The position numbers were made by a program, and so were the translations under genes. This document shows, one piece after another, positions 38,201-46,245 of a DNA stretch of 64,000 bases. Numbering within the stretch: position 1 is the stretch's first letter; each line of letters opens with the position of its first letter. Below the pieces are notes generated by a model, which did not search any database, was not told where the DNA came from, and worked only from the letters and a program-made list of their open reading frames with translations. The stretch is from Clostridium culturomicium. Lineage in GTDB: Bacteria; Bacillota; Clostridia; Clostridiales; Clostridiaceae. The stretch covers positions 1,460,827 to 1,524,826 of the forward strand of contig NZ_CCXK01000017.1 in NCBI RefSeq assembly GCF_000821305.1, given 5' to 3'.

Positions 38201-38544
38201 TTATGTGTAATTGCTAAATTAATTTGCCCATTAGAAACTTTATTAACTGGAATTAAAACATCTGCATCTCTAAATAAACTTCCTTTTTCTACACTTTGAA
38301 TTTCAATTATGGAGTTATCATAAACCAAATCTAAAGATCCACCATAAAGGTTATTTACATTAGATACATTAACTAAAATCTCTATCACATTACCTACTGC
38401 TGACGCACCATTAATACTATAAGATATTTGAGTTCCCGTATTAGCCCATACCACAGAAAAATTCAAAAAAACACATTGGAAAGTCATAATAAGTCCTAAT
38501 ACTCTAGCAAAAATTTTCAAGTGTTTTTTTTTGGCAAACCACAT
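35212..38544 (-). CDS. Secreted cohesin-like protein with seven carbohydrate-binding-type repeats
   Basis: About 1110 residues. A signal peptide (KKHLKIFARVLGLIM ... VVWANTG) is followed by a cohesin-like domain (ILVNVSNVNNLYGGSLDLVYD) to about residue 185. Seven tandem repeats of about 132 residues fill the rest. Each begins with a P/Q-GTYEE-type motif and has YTGGWT, GTGFELYVPS, RGKVNIYIDGKLVASPSQYS and VVIFDKV, resembling galactose-binding jelly-roll modules of glycosidases. No catalytic domain, sortase signal or S-layer domain is visible. The start at 38544 is chosen over a TTG at 38559; a run of seven G precedes it. It probably binds the surface polysaccharide. Function is inferred only. 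Confidence 0.85.
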   Translation of the reverse strand: MWFAKKKHLKIFARVLGLIMTFQCVFLNFSVVWANTGTQISYSINGASAVGNVIEILVNVSNVNNLYGGSLDLVYDNSIIEIQSVEKGSLFRDADVLIPVNKVSNGQINLAITHKGNSAGSSGSGTLAVIKAKVLKQGNINLKTTTDNGELSLDSNACRVKLANNESERINYTAQNENLEIMGFILKPGTYEESDEAISYTGGWTNETNDVYSNGFGKYSAFKGSSANFSFYGTGFELYVPSNEQRGIMNIYIDGKLVATPSQYSKKSQQDKLYYSVYGLDNGSHTVKVEVAGSKESNSKNEVVIFDRVVILGEESTILKQGTYEENNASITYTGGWTKEENPLYSNGSGIYSADTKGTINFLFSGTGLELYVPTNESRGKVNIYIDGKLVASPSQYSKDVYSDKLYYSIYGLENKNHVVKIEVAGSKEAASKSNVVIFDRVVILGDENNILKPGTYEEDNSGIAYSRGWTSEKHLDYSNGSGKYSSNIGSSVDFIFEGTGIELYVPTSEGRGIVNVYVDGKLVASPSQYSSEIQKDKMYYSISGLENKNHVVKIEVSGIKDGASKSNIVIFDRIVVLGDEKDILRPGIYEEDNSAIKYTNGWTEEENRDYSGNRGKYSSNRGSSVMFSFEGTGFELYIPGNNNRGKVNIYIDGKLVESPSQYTATKKANHKYYSIDGLENKGHLVKIEVAGSKEEASKSNVVIFDKLVIKNDYDDLLMPGTYEDNNSAMTYTGGWTEEQHSNYSDGSGKYSASIGSAVTFTFEGTGFELYVPSNASRGKVNVYIDGKLVASPSQYTSSQKLNNMYYSIDGLENKGHIVKVEVAGSKEEASNNNVIIFDKVVIKNAYNNVLQAGTYEENHSGITSTGGWTKEKNSSYSAGEGKYSAAAGSSVDFSFVGTGLELYVPGNKNRGKVNIFIDGNLVASPSQYTSTEKLNHMYYSIDGLANKVHTVKIEVAGNKEDASNSNVVIFDKVKIKNAYDNVLQPGTYEENNAEITYLGGWTEEKSSDYSRGMGKYSAAVGSSVDFSFVGTGIELFVPTSQSRGIVNIYIDEKLVASPSQYSQNPIKDKMYYSVDGLENIVHRVKIEVAGSKEAGSNNNVVIFDKVRIK

Positions 38545-38701
38545 TTTAATCCCCCCCAACTAAACAAATGCAACATCATATTTCTATTCATATCACTAAA
38601 TCACTATTAATCTATTACACTGCATCTTGTTTAACATTTGCATGAAAAAGTTAAGTCTAACAGCCTAACTTTCATTCACTTACACTCAGAATAATTTCAA
38701 T

Positions 38702-39820
38702 TTATTCTACTATACACTTTATAATTTGTGCAATTTTACTAACGTCCTCTAATGGTAACTCTCCATGTATTGGTAAAGTTAATACTCTATCTGAAATATA
38801 CTTTGCATTTTTTAGGTTCTCATCTTTATATTTTCCTTTGTAACATTCGAAATCAGAAATTAATGGATAGAAATACTTTCTAGTAAAAATATTATACTCT
38901 TTTAATTTTTCATATAATTCATTTCTACTTATCCCTGATTTTTTTTCATCTACTATTATTGGAAAATATGAATAATTATGTTTTATTCCAACTTTATCTT
39001 CTAGAAATGATATCCCTGGTATATCCTTCAATACTTCTCTGTATGTTTCCGTTACAGCCTTTCTATTTTCAATTTGCACATCAAGATGTTTTAAATTAAT
39101 TAACCCCATAGCTGCTTGAAACTCATTCATTTTAGCATTTAATCCTACTTGCTCCACACTTTCTAATCCAGTGATTCCAAAATTCTTAAAGGTATTAAAA
39201 GTTTTAATTAATTCACTTTCATTAAATGCTAAAACACCGCCCTCTATAGAGTTATATACTTTAGTCGCATGTAAAGAGAACATAGAAACATCTCCAAAAT
39301 TTCCAATTCCAACGCCATCAACCTCTACTCCAAAGGCATGGGCAGCATCATAAATAACTTTTAGGTTATGTTTTTTTGCAATTTTTTCAATTTCACTAAT
39401 ATTACACGGATAACCAAATACATGTACAGGAATTATAGCAGATGTTTTTTCTGTTATTAATCCTTCAATTTTATCTACATCTATTGTAAAATCCTCCATA
39501 TTAATATCACAAAAAACTGGTTCTAATCCATTCATTACTATTGCATGAGTAGTAGATGCAAAAGTAAATGGTGTAGTTATTACTTCTCCAGTAAGATTTA
39601 GAGACTTGATAGCTATATCTAGTGCTAAATGTCCATTAGTGAATAATATAGCATTATTGATATGTAAATAATTTGCAATTTTTTCTTGCAACTCATTATG
39701 TAAAGGACCATTATTTGTAAGCCAACTTCTCTCCCATATCTCTTTTACTAAATCTATATACTCTTCGACAGGCGGCAAAAAAGCTTTTGTAACCTGAATA
39801 GGCTCTTTAAATTTATCCAT
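38702..39820 (-). CDS. DegT/DnrJ/EryC1/StrS-family sugar aminotransferase
   Basis: A 372-residue PLP enzyme that converts a keto group on a nucleotide sugar to an amino group, using glutamate. Motifs include FTNGHLALDIAIKSL, TPFTFASTTHAI, PVHVFGYPCN, and SMFSLHATKVYNSIEGG containing the PLP lysine, with the domain-swapping loop NAKMNEFQAAMG. The acetyltransferase gene directly upstream suggests a 4-acetamido or 3-acetamido-dideoxy sugar. Possible substrates are the RmlB product (dTDP-4-keto-6-deoxyglucose) or the UDP-4-keto sugar from the CapD/PglF enzyme. Confidence 0.93.
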   Translation of the reverse strand: MDKFKEPIQVTKAFLPPVEEYIDLVKEIWERSWLTNNGPLHNELQEKIANYLHINNAILFTNGHLALDIAIKSLNLTGEVITTPFTFASTTHAIVMNGLEPVFCDINMEDFTIDVDKIEGLITEKTSAIIPVHVFGYPCNISEIEKIAKKHNLKVIYDAAHAFGVEVDGVGIGNFGDVSMFSLHATKVYNSIEGGVLAFNESELIKTFNTFKNFGITGLESVEQVGLNAKMNEFQAAMGLINLKHLDVQIENRKAVTETYREVLKDIPGISFLEDKVGIKHNYSYFPIIVDEKKSGISRNELYEKLKEYNIFTRKYFYPLISDFECYKGKYKDENLKNAKYISDRVLTLPIHGELPLEDVSKIAQIIKCIVE

Positions 39821-39845
39821 ACTCCTTTATTCCTCCTATATACTG

Positions 39846-40403
39846 TTATTTTTTGTAATACTTTTCTTCTAGCTCTAATATGTTCTTCTTTCTTTTCTTA
39901 ATAACTTTTGCTGGTGTTCCCACGGAAATAGTCCACGGTTCACATTTTTCGGTCACTAACGAACATGCACCAATGGCTGCTCCTTCACCAATGTCTACAC
40001 CTGGTAGAATAACTGATGATGCACCTATTTGTACATATTTACCTAGTCTCACTTCTTCGCTGTAAACTTTCCTACATTCGTCATATACCATTGGATTAGT
40101 CATTGCTTCTCCAGTAAAGTCATCTGAAATGGCATATATAGTAGTTCTTGATGAAATTCCTGAAAAGTCTTCCATTACAATCCCTTTGTCTCCACCATAC
40201 AACACTGAATATGCAGAAATGTGTACAAAGCTACCAACCTCTATTTTTCCACTTAAAATACAAAAATCATCAATTCTAACATGGCTTCCTAAAGCAATAT
40301 TCTCCGCTCCATATATACTCGTTTTTCTACTTATAAGAACATTTTCACCAATACTTTTAAAACCTATATCCTTTAACTCTTGTTCGTTATAAAAGCTATT
40401 CAT
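39846..40403 (-). CDS. Hexapeptide-repeat acetyltransferase (LbetaH)
   Basis: About 185 residues of left-handed beta-helix repeats (LGSHVRIDDF, IEVGSFVHIS, LGKYVQIGASSVILPG) and the common ending SVGTPAKVIKKRKKN. It resembles VioB/FdtC/WbbJ-type enzymes that acetylate sugar amines or hydroxyls. Being just upstream of the aminotransferase, it most likely N-acetylates that enzyme's product. An in-frame GTG at 40409 is an alternative start; the ATG at 40403 has the better spacing to AAGGGA. Confidence 0.87.
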   Translation of the reverse strand: MNSFYNEQELKDIGFKSIGENVLISRKTSIYGAENIALGSHVRIDDFCILSGKIEVGSFVHISAYSVLYGGDKGIVMEDFSGISSRTTIYAISDDFTGEAMTNPMVYDECRKVYSEEVRLGKYVQIGASSVILPGVDIGEGAAIGACSLVTEKCEPWTISVGTPAKVIKKRKKNILELEEKYYKK

Positions 40404-40410
40404 TTCCACA

Positions 40411-41667
40411 CTATCCCTTCAAATTAAACTCTTCCTTTTTGTAGTAAATTGTAAATTGAATATAATTAATAAATATTGTTGATATTGTCGCTATAGCCGC
40501 TCCTATTGATAAATACTTAGGAATTAGTATAAAGTTTAAAATAACATTACCTACTGTACCAACAACATTAACCCATAAAACTTTTTTTTGTTTGCCATTT
40601 CCATTAAGGAATGTGGAAAGAAATGAGTTTACAAATATAAATGGAAATCCAACACAAAATACTCTTATAATATGATAACTGATTTCATATTCTTTTCCAA
40701 AGGCTAAAATTATAACAAACTTTGAAAATAGAAAAACCCCTATACTTACAACAACCCCAATACCAAATATATATTTAACAATTTTATTTGAATTTTTTTT
40801 TGTTATTTCTTGATTACTTATTTTAGGCAATAAAGCCATCGCAATAATTGATGGTGCCATTAAAACTATATCAATAATTTTTTTAGCAGTTGTGTAATAA
40901 GCAGTTTGCACATTTCCGCCAATATTTCCTATCATAACTACATCTAATTGAGTAGCAATCATTGTAATTGCTGTACTTAAAAAAAACGGAAATGCAATTT
41001 TAATTATATCTATGCTATCTACAAATCTTGTCTTAACCAATCTAACTTTATATTTATTAAATAACAGATAATAACTTAATACCAGGAAAATAGCACTTGA
41101 GAACAAATAAAGTGATGCGACACCAACTAATCCATAATCTAACTTCATTATTACAATTACACCAAGCAATAAAATCATTGCCCTTGCAAATTCAAACCAT
41201 GCTATATACTTCAATTTTTCGATTGATTGAAAAAAGCCATCGCTCACTGTTCTAAAAGTGTCTATAATTGCTGTCAAATAAATTATTATAGCAACCTTGT
41301 CAAAAGAATAAATTGTAACAAAATTATTTAAAATAATAATGCTTAATGTTATAACAGCAATCAAAAATAATCTATTTACAATATTTATTGTAATTAACTT
41401 ATTTACCTTCTCCGATTTTCTACTTTTCGATAATTGCACTATAATGTAAGTATCTGCACCCAAGGAAAATAACAATGTAATAATCCCAACAAGTGAAAAA
41501 TTATATGAAATTATACCATAATCATTTGTTCCCAAATATCTTGCACATATTGACGTAAAAATAAACATAAGTCCATATCTTGTAAACCTAGCTATTGTTA
41601 GATAAATGCTATTCATTACTGCTACATTACCTTTTAATGAACTTAACATTTTACTTACTGTTTTCAT
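40411..41667 (-). CDS. Wzx-type polysaccharide flippase, copy 2
   Basis: About 418 residues with 12 or more membrane helices, RfbX/Wzx-like (NSIYLTIARFTRYGLMFIFT at the N-terminus). It flips lipid-linked repeat units. It is not closely similar to the flippase at 20006, so it probably serves a different repeat unit. The start is uncertain: GTG 41676, ATG 41667 and ATG 41649 are all in frame and none has an ideal binding site. With the ATG at 41667 it overlaps the upstream GT gene by 17 bases. Confidence 0.9.
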   Translation of the reverse strand: MKTVSKMLSSLKGNVAVMNSIYLTIARFTRYGLMFIFTSICARYLGTNDYGIISYNFSLVGIITLLFSLGADTYIIVQLSKSRKSEKVNKLITINIVNRLFLIAVITLSIIILNNFVTIYSFDKVAIIIYLTAIIDTFRTVSDGFFQSIEKLKYIAWFEFARAMILLLGVIVIMKLDYGLVGVASLYLFSSAIFLVLSYYLLFNKYKVRLVKTRFVDSIDIIKIAFPFFLSTAITMIATQLDVVMIGNIGGNVQTAYYTTAKKIIDIVLMAPSIIAMALLPKISNQEITKKNSNKIVKYIFGIGVVVSIGVFLFSKFVIILAFGKEYEISYHIIRVFCVGFPFIFVNSFLSTFLNGNGKQKKVLWVNVVGTVGNVILNFILIPKYLSIGAAIATISTIFINYIQFTIYYKKEEFNLKG

Positions 41668-42553
41668 ATTTACCACTAATCCTATTCATATAAAATTTTA
41701 CAGTTAATTTTAGTGTAGATATACTAATTCCGCTATACGCTACGGCCTTCTTATAATATTCTAATGCTGTATCATAATCAGATGCTAATTTTGCTACACT
41801 TCCATAGTAAAAAGCAAACTGTTTTTTCATTAAATTTTCATATTTATTATTGGATTCTTTATTAAATGACTCTAATATATCTGACATAACTAAATTCCAT
41901 TGTGCAGTATTGCTTTTGCTAGATAATCCATTTCCATGAATTCTATACATACCAGTGAATTCATCTACAAATCCCAATTTACCATCCAAACTTCTTAATA
42001 AATGCATTGGATAATCTAATATATTATTTCTCCAAAGCCATTCTGGATAATCTTCAATATCTTTCCTTCTAAATAAACAAGTTAAATGGGGAATAAAATT
42101 TTCTCCAAACAAATCTTCTGTTGTATAATATTCTTTAATTAAAGAAGGATATATCTCTTTAATGTCTCCATTTTCAAATAACATTTTCGACTTTGTAAAG
42201 CACATGCTATAATCCTTGTTTGAATCTAGAACTTCAACCTGTCTAGCTAATTTAGTATCACTAATCCAATAGTCATCGCCCTCTAAAATAGCAATATATT
42301 CACCTCTACACATGTCTAAAGTACTTTTGAAGTTTTCAGCTGGTCCAACATTATTCTCATGGAAGTTTAACTTTATTATATCAGGATACTTCTCCCAATA
42401 CTCCTTAACTATTGCTCTGGTGTTATCCGTAGAACAATCATCTCCTATAACAATCTCAATGGGAAAATCGACCTTTTGCATCAAAACACTTTCAATCGCT
42501 TCTCCTATAAACTTAGAATGATTATATGTAATCATGTGAATACTCACCTTCAT
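41651..42553 (-). CDS. Glycosyltransferase family 2
   Basis: About 300 residues. VSIHMITYNHSKFIGEAIESV and IGDDCSTDNTRAIV form the nucleotide site; LEGDDYW is the metal-binding motif near residue 100. GT2 members with this start often act on capsule or glycopeptide glycans. The start at 42553 is preceded by GAGGGGGAAG; the frame from 42589 adds 12 residues that lack family similarity. It is the first gene of the operon that runs down to the aminotransferase and possibly the repeat protein. Confidence 0.92.
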   Translation of the reverse strand: MKVSIHMITYNHSKFIGEAIESVLMQKVDFPIEIVIGDDCSTDNTRAIVKEYWEKYPDIIKLNFHENNVGPAENFKSTLDMCRGEYIAILEGDDYWISDTKLARQVEVLDSNKDYSMCFTKSKMLFENGDIKEIYPSLIKEYYTTEDLFGENFIPHLTCLFRRKDIEDYPEWLWRNNILDYPMHLLRSLDGKLGFVDEFTGMYRIHGNGLSSKSNTAQWNLVMSDILESFNKESNNKYENLMKKQFAFYYGSVAKLASDYDTALEYYKKAVAYSGISISTLKLTVKFYMNRISGKYENSK

Positions 42554-42764
42554 ATATCTTCCCCCTCTTCTTTTGTGTTCAAGCAACAAAACATTTGATA
42601 TATAACCCTTCCCACAACCTATAAGTCAAATCTAGTATTTATACAATATCTCCAAACTTGAACCCTAATTTCAAATTCATAAGTTTAGAAAGAATTCATT
42701 TTCCGATATTTTTATACATAAAATTTCTCTATCATTGTTTAAGTAATAAATTTTTACATTTTAC

Positions 42765-42793
42765 ATTATAGCACTTACAACATAATTATACAA
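42765..42793 (-). promoter_or_regulatory. Sigma-A promoter upstream of the GT2/flippase operon
   Basis: TTGTAT (42788-42793 on the minus strand), a 17-base spacer and TATAAT (42765-42770). The leader is about 205 nt. Confidence 0.65.
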
Positions 42794-42804
42794 TATTGTC
42801 ATAC

Positions 42805-42825
42805 GCTATAACTATTAGTTATAGC
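42805..42825. promoter_or_regulatory. 21-base palindrome between divergent promoters
   Basis: GCTATAACT, a three-base centre and AGTTATAGC form an exact inverted repeat. It lies 12 bases upstream of the minus-strand -35 and 57 bases from the LCP -35, a position suited to a dimeric regulator. Confidence 0.45.
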
Positions 42826-42881
42826 TCATTAAACATAGCATTTTACAATTATCAACTTTATTCTAATCTATTCCCAATGTA

Positions 42882-42910
42882 TTTACATAAATATTCCTAA
42901 ATGATACAAT
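42882..42910 (+). promoter_or_regulatory. Conserved LCP-gene promoter, copy 3
   Basis: TTTACA, a 17-base spacer with ATTCC and AAATGA, then TACAAT, followed by TTATGAAAGGACGTG that includes the ribosome binding site. It is nearly the same as the copy at 16494. Confidence 0.8.
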
Positions 42911-42936
42911 ATACATTATGAAAGGACGTGTATATT

Positions 42937-44022
42937 ATGTCAGAAGATCAGCGTAAAGTTAGAAAAAAAACTTCTACTGCTTCCAGTTCAAGAAATAAAA
43001 GAACTACTACAACTGTCAAAAATAACGCTTCTGCTAGTAAAAAGAAACGAAAAAGTAAAAAAGCGAAAAAGCGTAGAATTATAACTTATATTTTATTCAC
43101 CTTAATATTTTTTATTACTATTGGATATGTGGTTATATCCAAAACCTTTGGAAAGCTTGACAATGTAGATTTAAACAAAGAAAATTTAGGGGTAACCTCT
43201 AAAGAAGAACTCTCAGTATATGATAACTATTCAAAAATTAAAAACATTGCTTTATTTGGTGTAGACTCTTCTGATGGAGTTGGTCGTTCAGATGCCATAG
43301 TAATTGCAACTGTCGATCCTGTTCATGATAAACTTAAAATCACTTCATTAATGAGAGATACTTATGTTAAAATCAAAGACAGAGGTTATGATAAGCTAAA
43401 TCATGCTTATGCTTACGGTGGACCTGAATTAGCAATTAATACTCTTAACACTAACTTTGGATTAAATATTGAAGATTTCGTTTCGGTAGATTTTGCAAGC
43501 TTACCTCAAATTATAGATATTTTTGGTGGAATAGAACTAGATATAACCAATGATGAAATCTATGCAGATATAAATATTAACTCTCACATTGATCATATTA
43601 ACGAAACTCTAGGTACTAATTCACCTAGAATTACTACTGCTGGCACTCAAACTGTAGACGGAGTTCAAGCACTAGCATATTCTAGAATTAGATATACCGA
43701 TGGTGGAGATTATAAAAGAACTGAGAGACAACGAACAATTTTAAACAAGCTATTTGAAAAAGCATTGTCCATGCCAGTAAGCAAATACCCTAATCTAGTA
43801 AATCAAATTTTACCATTTATTCAAACAAACTTGACTTCAAGTTCAATACTTTCTCTTGCAACTAAAGTTGTAACTTTAGGAGACCATACACTAGAACAAG
43901 AACGTTTCCCAAGAGATGAGAATAGTTTAGGTGATACAATTAATGGTGTTTTCTATTTAACGCACGATGAAGAAATAACTAAAAAGCAAATAATGGATTA
44001 TATTTTTGATGATAAAAAATAA
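42937..44022 (+). CDS. LytR-CpsA-Psr (LCP) family cell-wall glycopolymer ligase, copy 3
   Basis: A 361-residue LCP protein with a very basic, Ser/Thr-rich N-terminus (KKKRKSKKAKKRR) and one membrane helix near residues 50-70. The LCP domain has GRSDAIVIATVDP, SLMRDTYVKI, DKLNHAYAYGGPE and SRIRYTDGGDYKRTERQR. It is more diverged than copies 1 and 2 are from each other, and lacks their acidic tail. The start at 42937 (MSED) follows AAAGGACGTG; a GTG at 42928 is within that site. It probably attaches a different glycopolymer from copies 1 and 2. Confidence 0.94.
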   Translation: MSEDQRKVRKKTSTASSSRNKRTTTTVKNNASASKKKRKSKKAKKRRIITYILFTLIFFITIGYVVISKTFGKLDNVDLNKENLGVTSKEELSVYDNYSKIKNIALFGVDSSDGVGRSDAIVIATVDPVHDKLKITSLMRDTYVKIKDRGYDKLNHAYAYGGPELAINTLNTNFGLNIEDFVSVDFASLPQIIDIFGGIELDITNDEIYADININSHIDHINETLGTNSPRITTAGTQTVDGVQALAYSRIRYTDGGDYKRTERQRTILNKLFEKALSMPVSKYPNLVNQILPFIQTNLTSSSILSLATKVVTLGDHTLEQERFPRDENSLGDTINGVFYLTHDEEITKKQIMDYIFDDKK

Positions 44023-44037
44023 AATACTATTTACTAT

Positions 44038-44074
44038 GATAAAATCCCAGTGGAATTTCCACTGGGATTTTATC
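44038..44074. terminator. Bidirectional terminator after LCP copy 3
   Basis: An 18-base-pair perfect inverted repeat, GATAAAATCCCAGTGGAA and complement, lies between two convergent genes. Confidence 0.88.
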
Positions 44075-44089
44075 ATTCATACACACTTA

Positions 44090-45256
44090 TTACTTAATCA
44101 TTTCATACAATTTCTCTAATTGATTTGTTATTGTAAATTTCCCAACATACCTTTTAGCCTCTTCTAATAATTCGATATGCTTCAAATTGTTTAAATTAAC
44201 CAGTACTTCTTCAATTTTTTCAGCATAATTTACTGCATTCCATTCAGCCACTTTACAATACTTATAGTTATCAGTAATTTCTCGTATGCCTGCAACATCT
44301 GTTGAAATCAGTGCTGCTTTTAATCTAAGTGCCTCAATTGCGACTGTTGGAAACCCTTCATTGTATGAAGTAATCGCTAAAATATCAGCTCTTTTCACAT
44401 ATGGATAAGGATTATTTACATATCCAATCCATATCACATCATTATCCATCCCAATACTATTGCAGTACTTTTTCAATTCATGTTCATCTTCACCAGTTCC
44501 AGCAAACACTAAATTGAAACTGTATCCCTTCTGCTTCAATAAGAGAGCTGCATCTAGAATTAACTTTTGATTTTTATTAGCATCCATTCTTCCCACACTA
44601 AGAATTAATGGTTTATCCGTAGGTAAATCAACAGTTTCATAACTCATTCTTTCAATCTTATCAAGATCAAATCCATTATATATTATTTTACTCTTATATT
44701 TCATTTCTGGATAAACATCACAAAATGATTTATAATTCTTCTCTGATATAGCAACAATTTCATCACAATTAATGAATGCTTTTTTCTGAGCTTTATAATT
44801 TGTATAACTTTTTAACTTTTTAAGTTTAGATTTTTCTTTATTATAATCCAAATCATTTAACTCACAATGATTCCATGCAATTTTCTTTACATTATTCTGT
44901 TTTGACAATAAGAATGTAGGTATCATATAATTAAAAGCTATTTCAACATCATACTTATCTTTTATATAAAGCTTTCGAAATATATATGGAAAATATTTTA
45001 CACTTACTCTTGCAAATTTAACTTTCAATTTGTTAATAAGTAATTTCATTTTATTGGTTCCATTATACTCTACTATTATAGGAGGTAACACTTTTATATC
45101 CGGAGGTATAACTTCCTTTTTCATATCAAATTTATGATACTCTAATATTGTCACATCATATTTTTGTGTATCAATTCCATTTAATATCTCTGCCAATACT
45201 TTTTCTGCTCCACCGCCCATACTAAATGTCCAAATTATAAATAAAAGCTTTTTCAT
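44090..45256 (-). CDS. Glycosyltransferase family 4
   Basis: A 388-residue GT-B enzyme: GGGAEKVLAEILNGID at the N-terminus, LILSVGRMDANKNQKLILDA and NEGFPTVAIEALRLKAALI in the donor half with the E-x7-E pair. It is the last gene of the block starting at 53591 and ends next to a bidirectional terminator. Only three bases separate it from the GT2 gene upstream. Confidence 0.92.
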   Translation of the reverse strand: MKKLLFIIWTFSMGGGAEKVLAEILNGIDTQKYDVTILEYHKFDMKKEVIPPDIKVLPPIIVEYNGTNKMKLLINKLKVKFARVSVKYFPYIFRKLYIKDKYDVEIAFNYMIPTFLLSKQNNVKKIAWNHCELNDLDYNKEKSKLKKLKSYTNYKAQKKAFINCDEIVAISEKNYKSFCDVYPEMKYKSKIIYNGFDLDKIERMSYETVDLPTDKPLILSVGRMDANKNQKLILDAALLLKQKGYSFNLVFAGTGEDEHELKKYCNSIGMDNDVIWIGYVNNPYPYVKRADILAITSYNEGFPTVAIEALRLKAALISTDVAGIREITDNYKYCKVAEWNAVNYAEKIEEVLVNLNNLKHIELLEEAKRYVGKFTITNQLEKLYEMIK

Positions 45257-45259
45257 CTT

Positions 45260-46204
45260 CTATCCTACCTTTACAAGCTTACGTTTAGCAATTGCCGATA
45301 ACTTACCATATACTAAATTAAAGTTATATTTGCTTTTAAAAGAAAAACATAATAATCTAAAAATATTATTTGCTGAAAATTTTTCTTCAAGTTTCTCTAC
45401 TATCATTAAATACCTTTCAGTATTTTTTAATAGATCTTCATTTTTTAATATATTCTCTAATTCAGTATTATCAAATTCACAGTTATCGCCCTTTAAGTTT
45501 TTATTATATATTTGCTTTATGTATTGGCTTACTAAAAATTGTTTTTCCTTATTTTCTTTAGATATTCCACCTTCTCTAACCCTATACATCAATAATGTTT
45601 CCTCTAAATTTGCTACTTTATATCCTTTTGTAATAACTTCTGTTGCTAAATAATAGTCCTCTGCTAAAGGAACCTCTTTATATCCACCAATATCCATTAT
45701 CATATCTTTTCTATACATTAATGTTGGATGTGCAAAAGCATTCCCATGACGCAAGTGAGATTTTATTTCTTCATAAGAAGTAGGTCTATACTTATCTTTT
45801 GATAAACCTCTTCCATTGCCATCTATAAACTCTACTTTTGTTCCAACCATTGCAACATCTTTATTTTCCTCCATAAATTTCACTTGTATTGAAAATCTAT
45901 TTTTTAACGCTATGTCATCAGCATCCATTCTAGCTATTAAATCTCCTGTACAATAGTTTAACGCTTTATTTAGAGTCTTAACTAAACCTAAATTCTCCTC
46001 ATTTTTTACAACTACAATCCTCGAATCCTGCTTTTGCACATTTTCTATATATTTTTTCAACTCTTCATTATTAGGATTATCTAATACAATTATAAATTCA
46101 ATGTTTTTATAAGTTTGTGTAAGAATTGAATTAATACATTCCTCTACCCATTGAATCTTTTCATTATATGTTCCCATAATTACAGAAACTTTAACCTTTT
46201 CCAA
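45260..46204 (-). CDS. Glycosyltransferase family 2
   Basis: A 314-residue GT-A enzyme with VSVIMGTYNEKIQWVEECINSI, FIIVLDNPNNEE and ARMDADDIAL as the metal-binding site, then HGNAFAHPTLMYRK, which resembles galactosyl- and rhamnosyltransferases of capsule clusters. The start is TTG (46202-46204) after GGAGG with a longer than usual spacer. Its sugar is not determinable from sequence. Confidence 0.92.
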   Translation of the reverse strand: MEKVKVSVIMGTYNEKIQWVEECINSILTQTYKNIEFIIVLDNPNNEELKKYIENVQKQDSRIVVVKNEENLGLVKTLNKALNYCTGDLIARMDADDIALKNRFSIQVKFMEENKDVAMVGTKVEFIDGNGRGLSKDKYRPTSYEEIKSHLRHGNAFAHPTLMYRKDMIMDIGGYKEVPLAEDYYLATEVITKGYKVANLEETLLMYRVREGGISKENKEKQFLVSQYIKQIYNKNLKGDNCEFDNTELENILKNEDLLKNTERYLMIVEKLEEKFSANNIFRLLCFSFKSKYNFNLVYGKLSAIAKRKLVKVG

Positions 46205-46245
46205 TACTAATTACCTCCACAACGAACATTAGTTTAAAAGCTCAT

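Larger units (their letters stand above)
42554..42936. other. Divergent regulatory region before LCP copy 3
   Basis: About 380 AT-rich bases without a gene. It contains a minus-strand sigma-A promoter (42765-42793), an exact 21-base palindrome (42805-42825) and the conserved LCP promoter (42882-42910). Confidence 0.65.

Noticed and set aside
35212..38544. Regular DNA repeats that might look like a CRISPR or satellite array.
   Set aside because: Period is about 396 bases, in frame, and encodes repeated protein domains.
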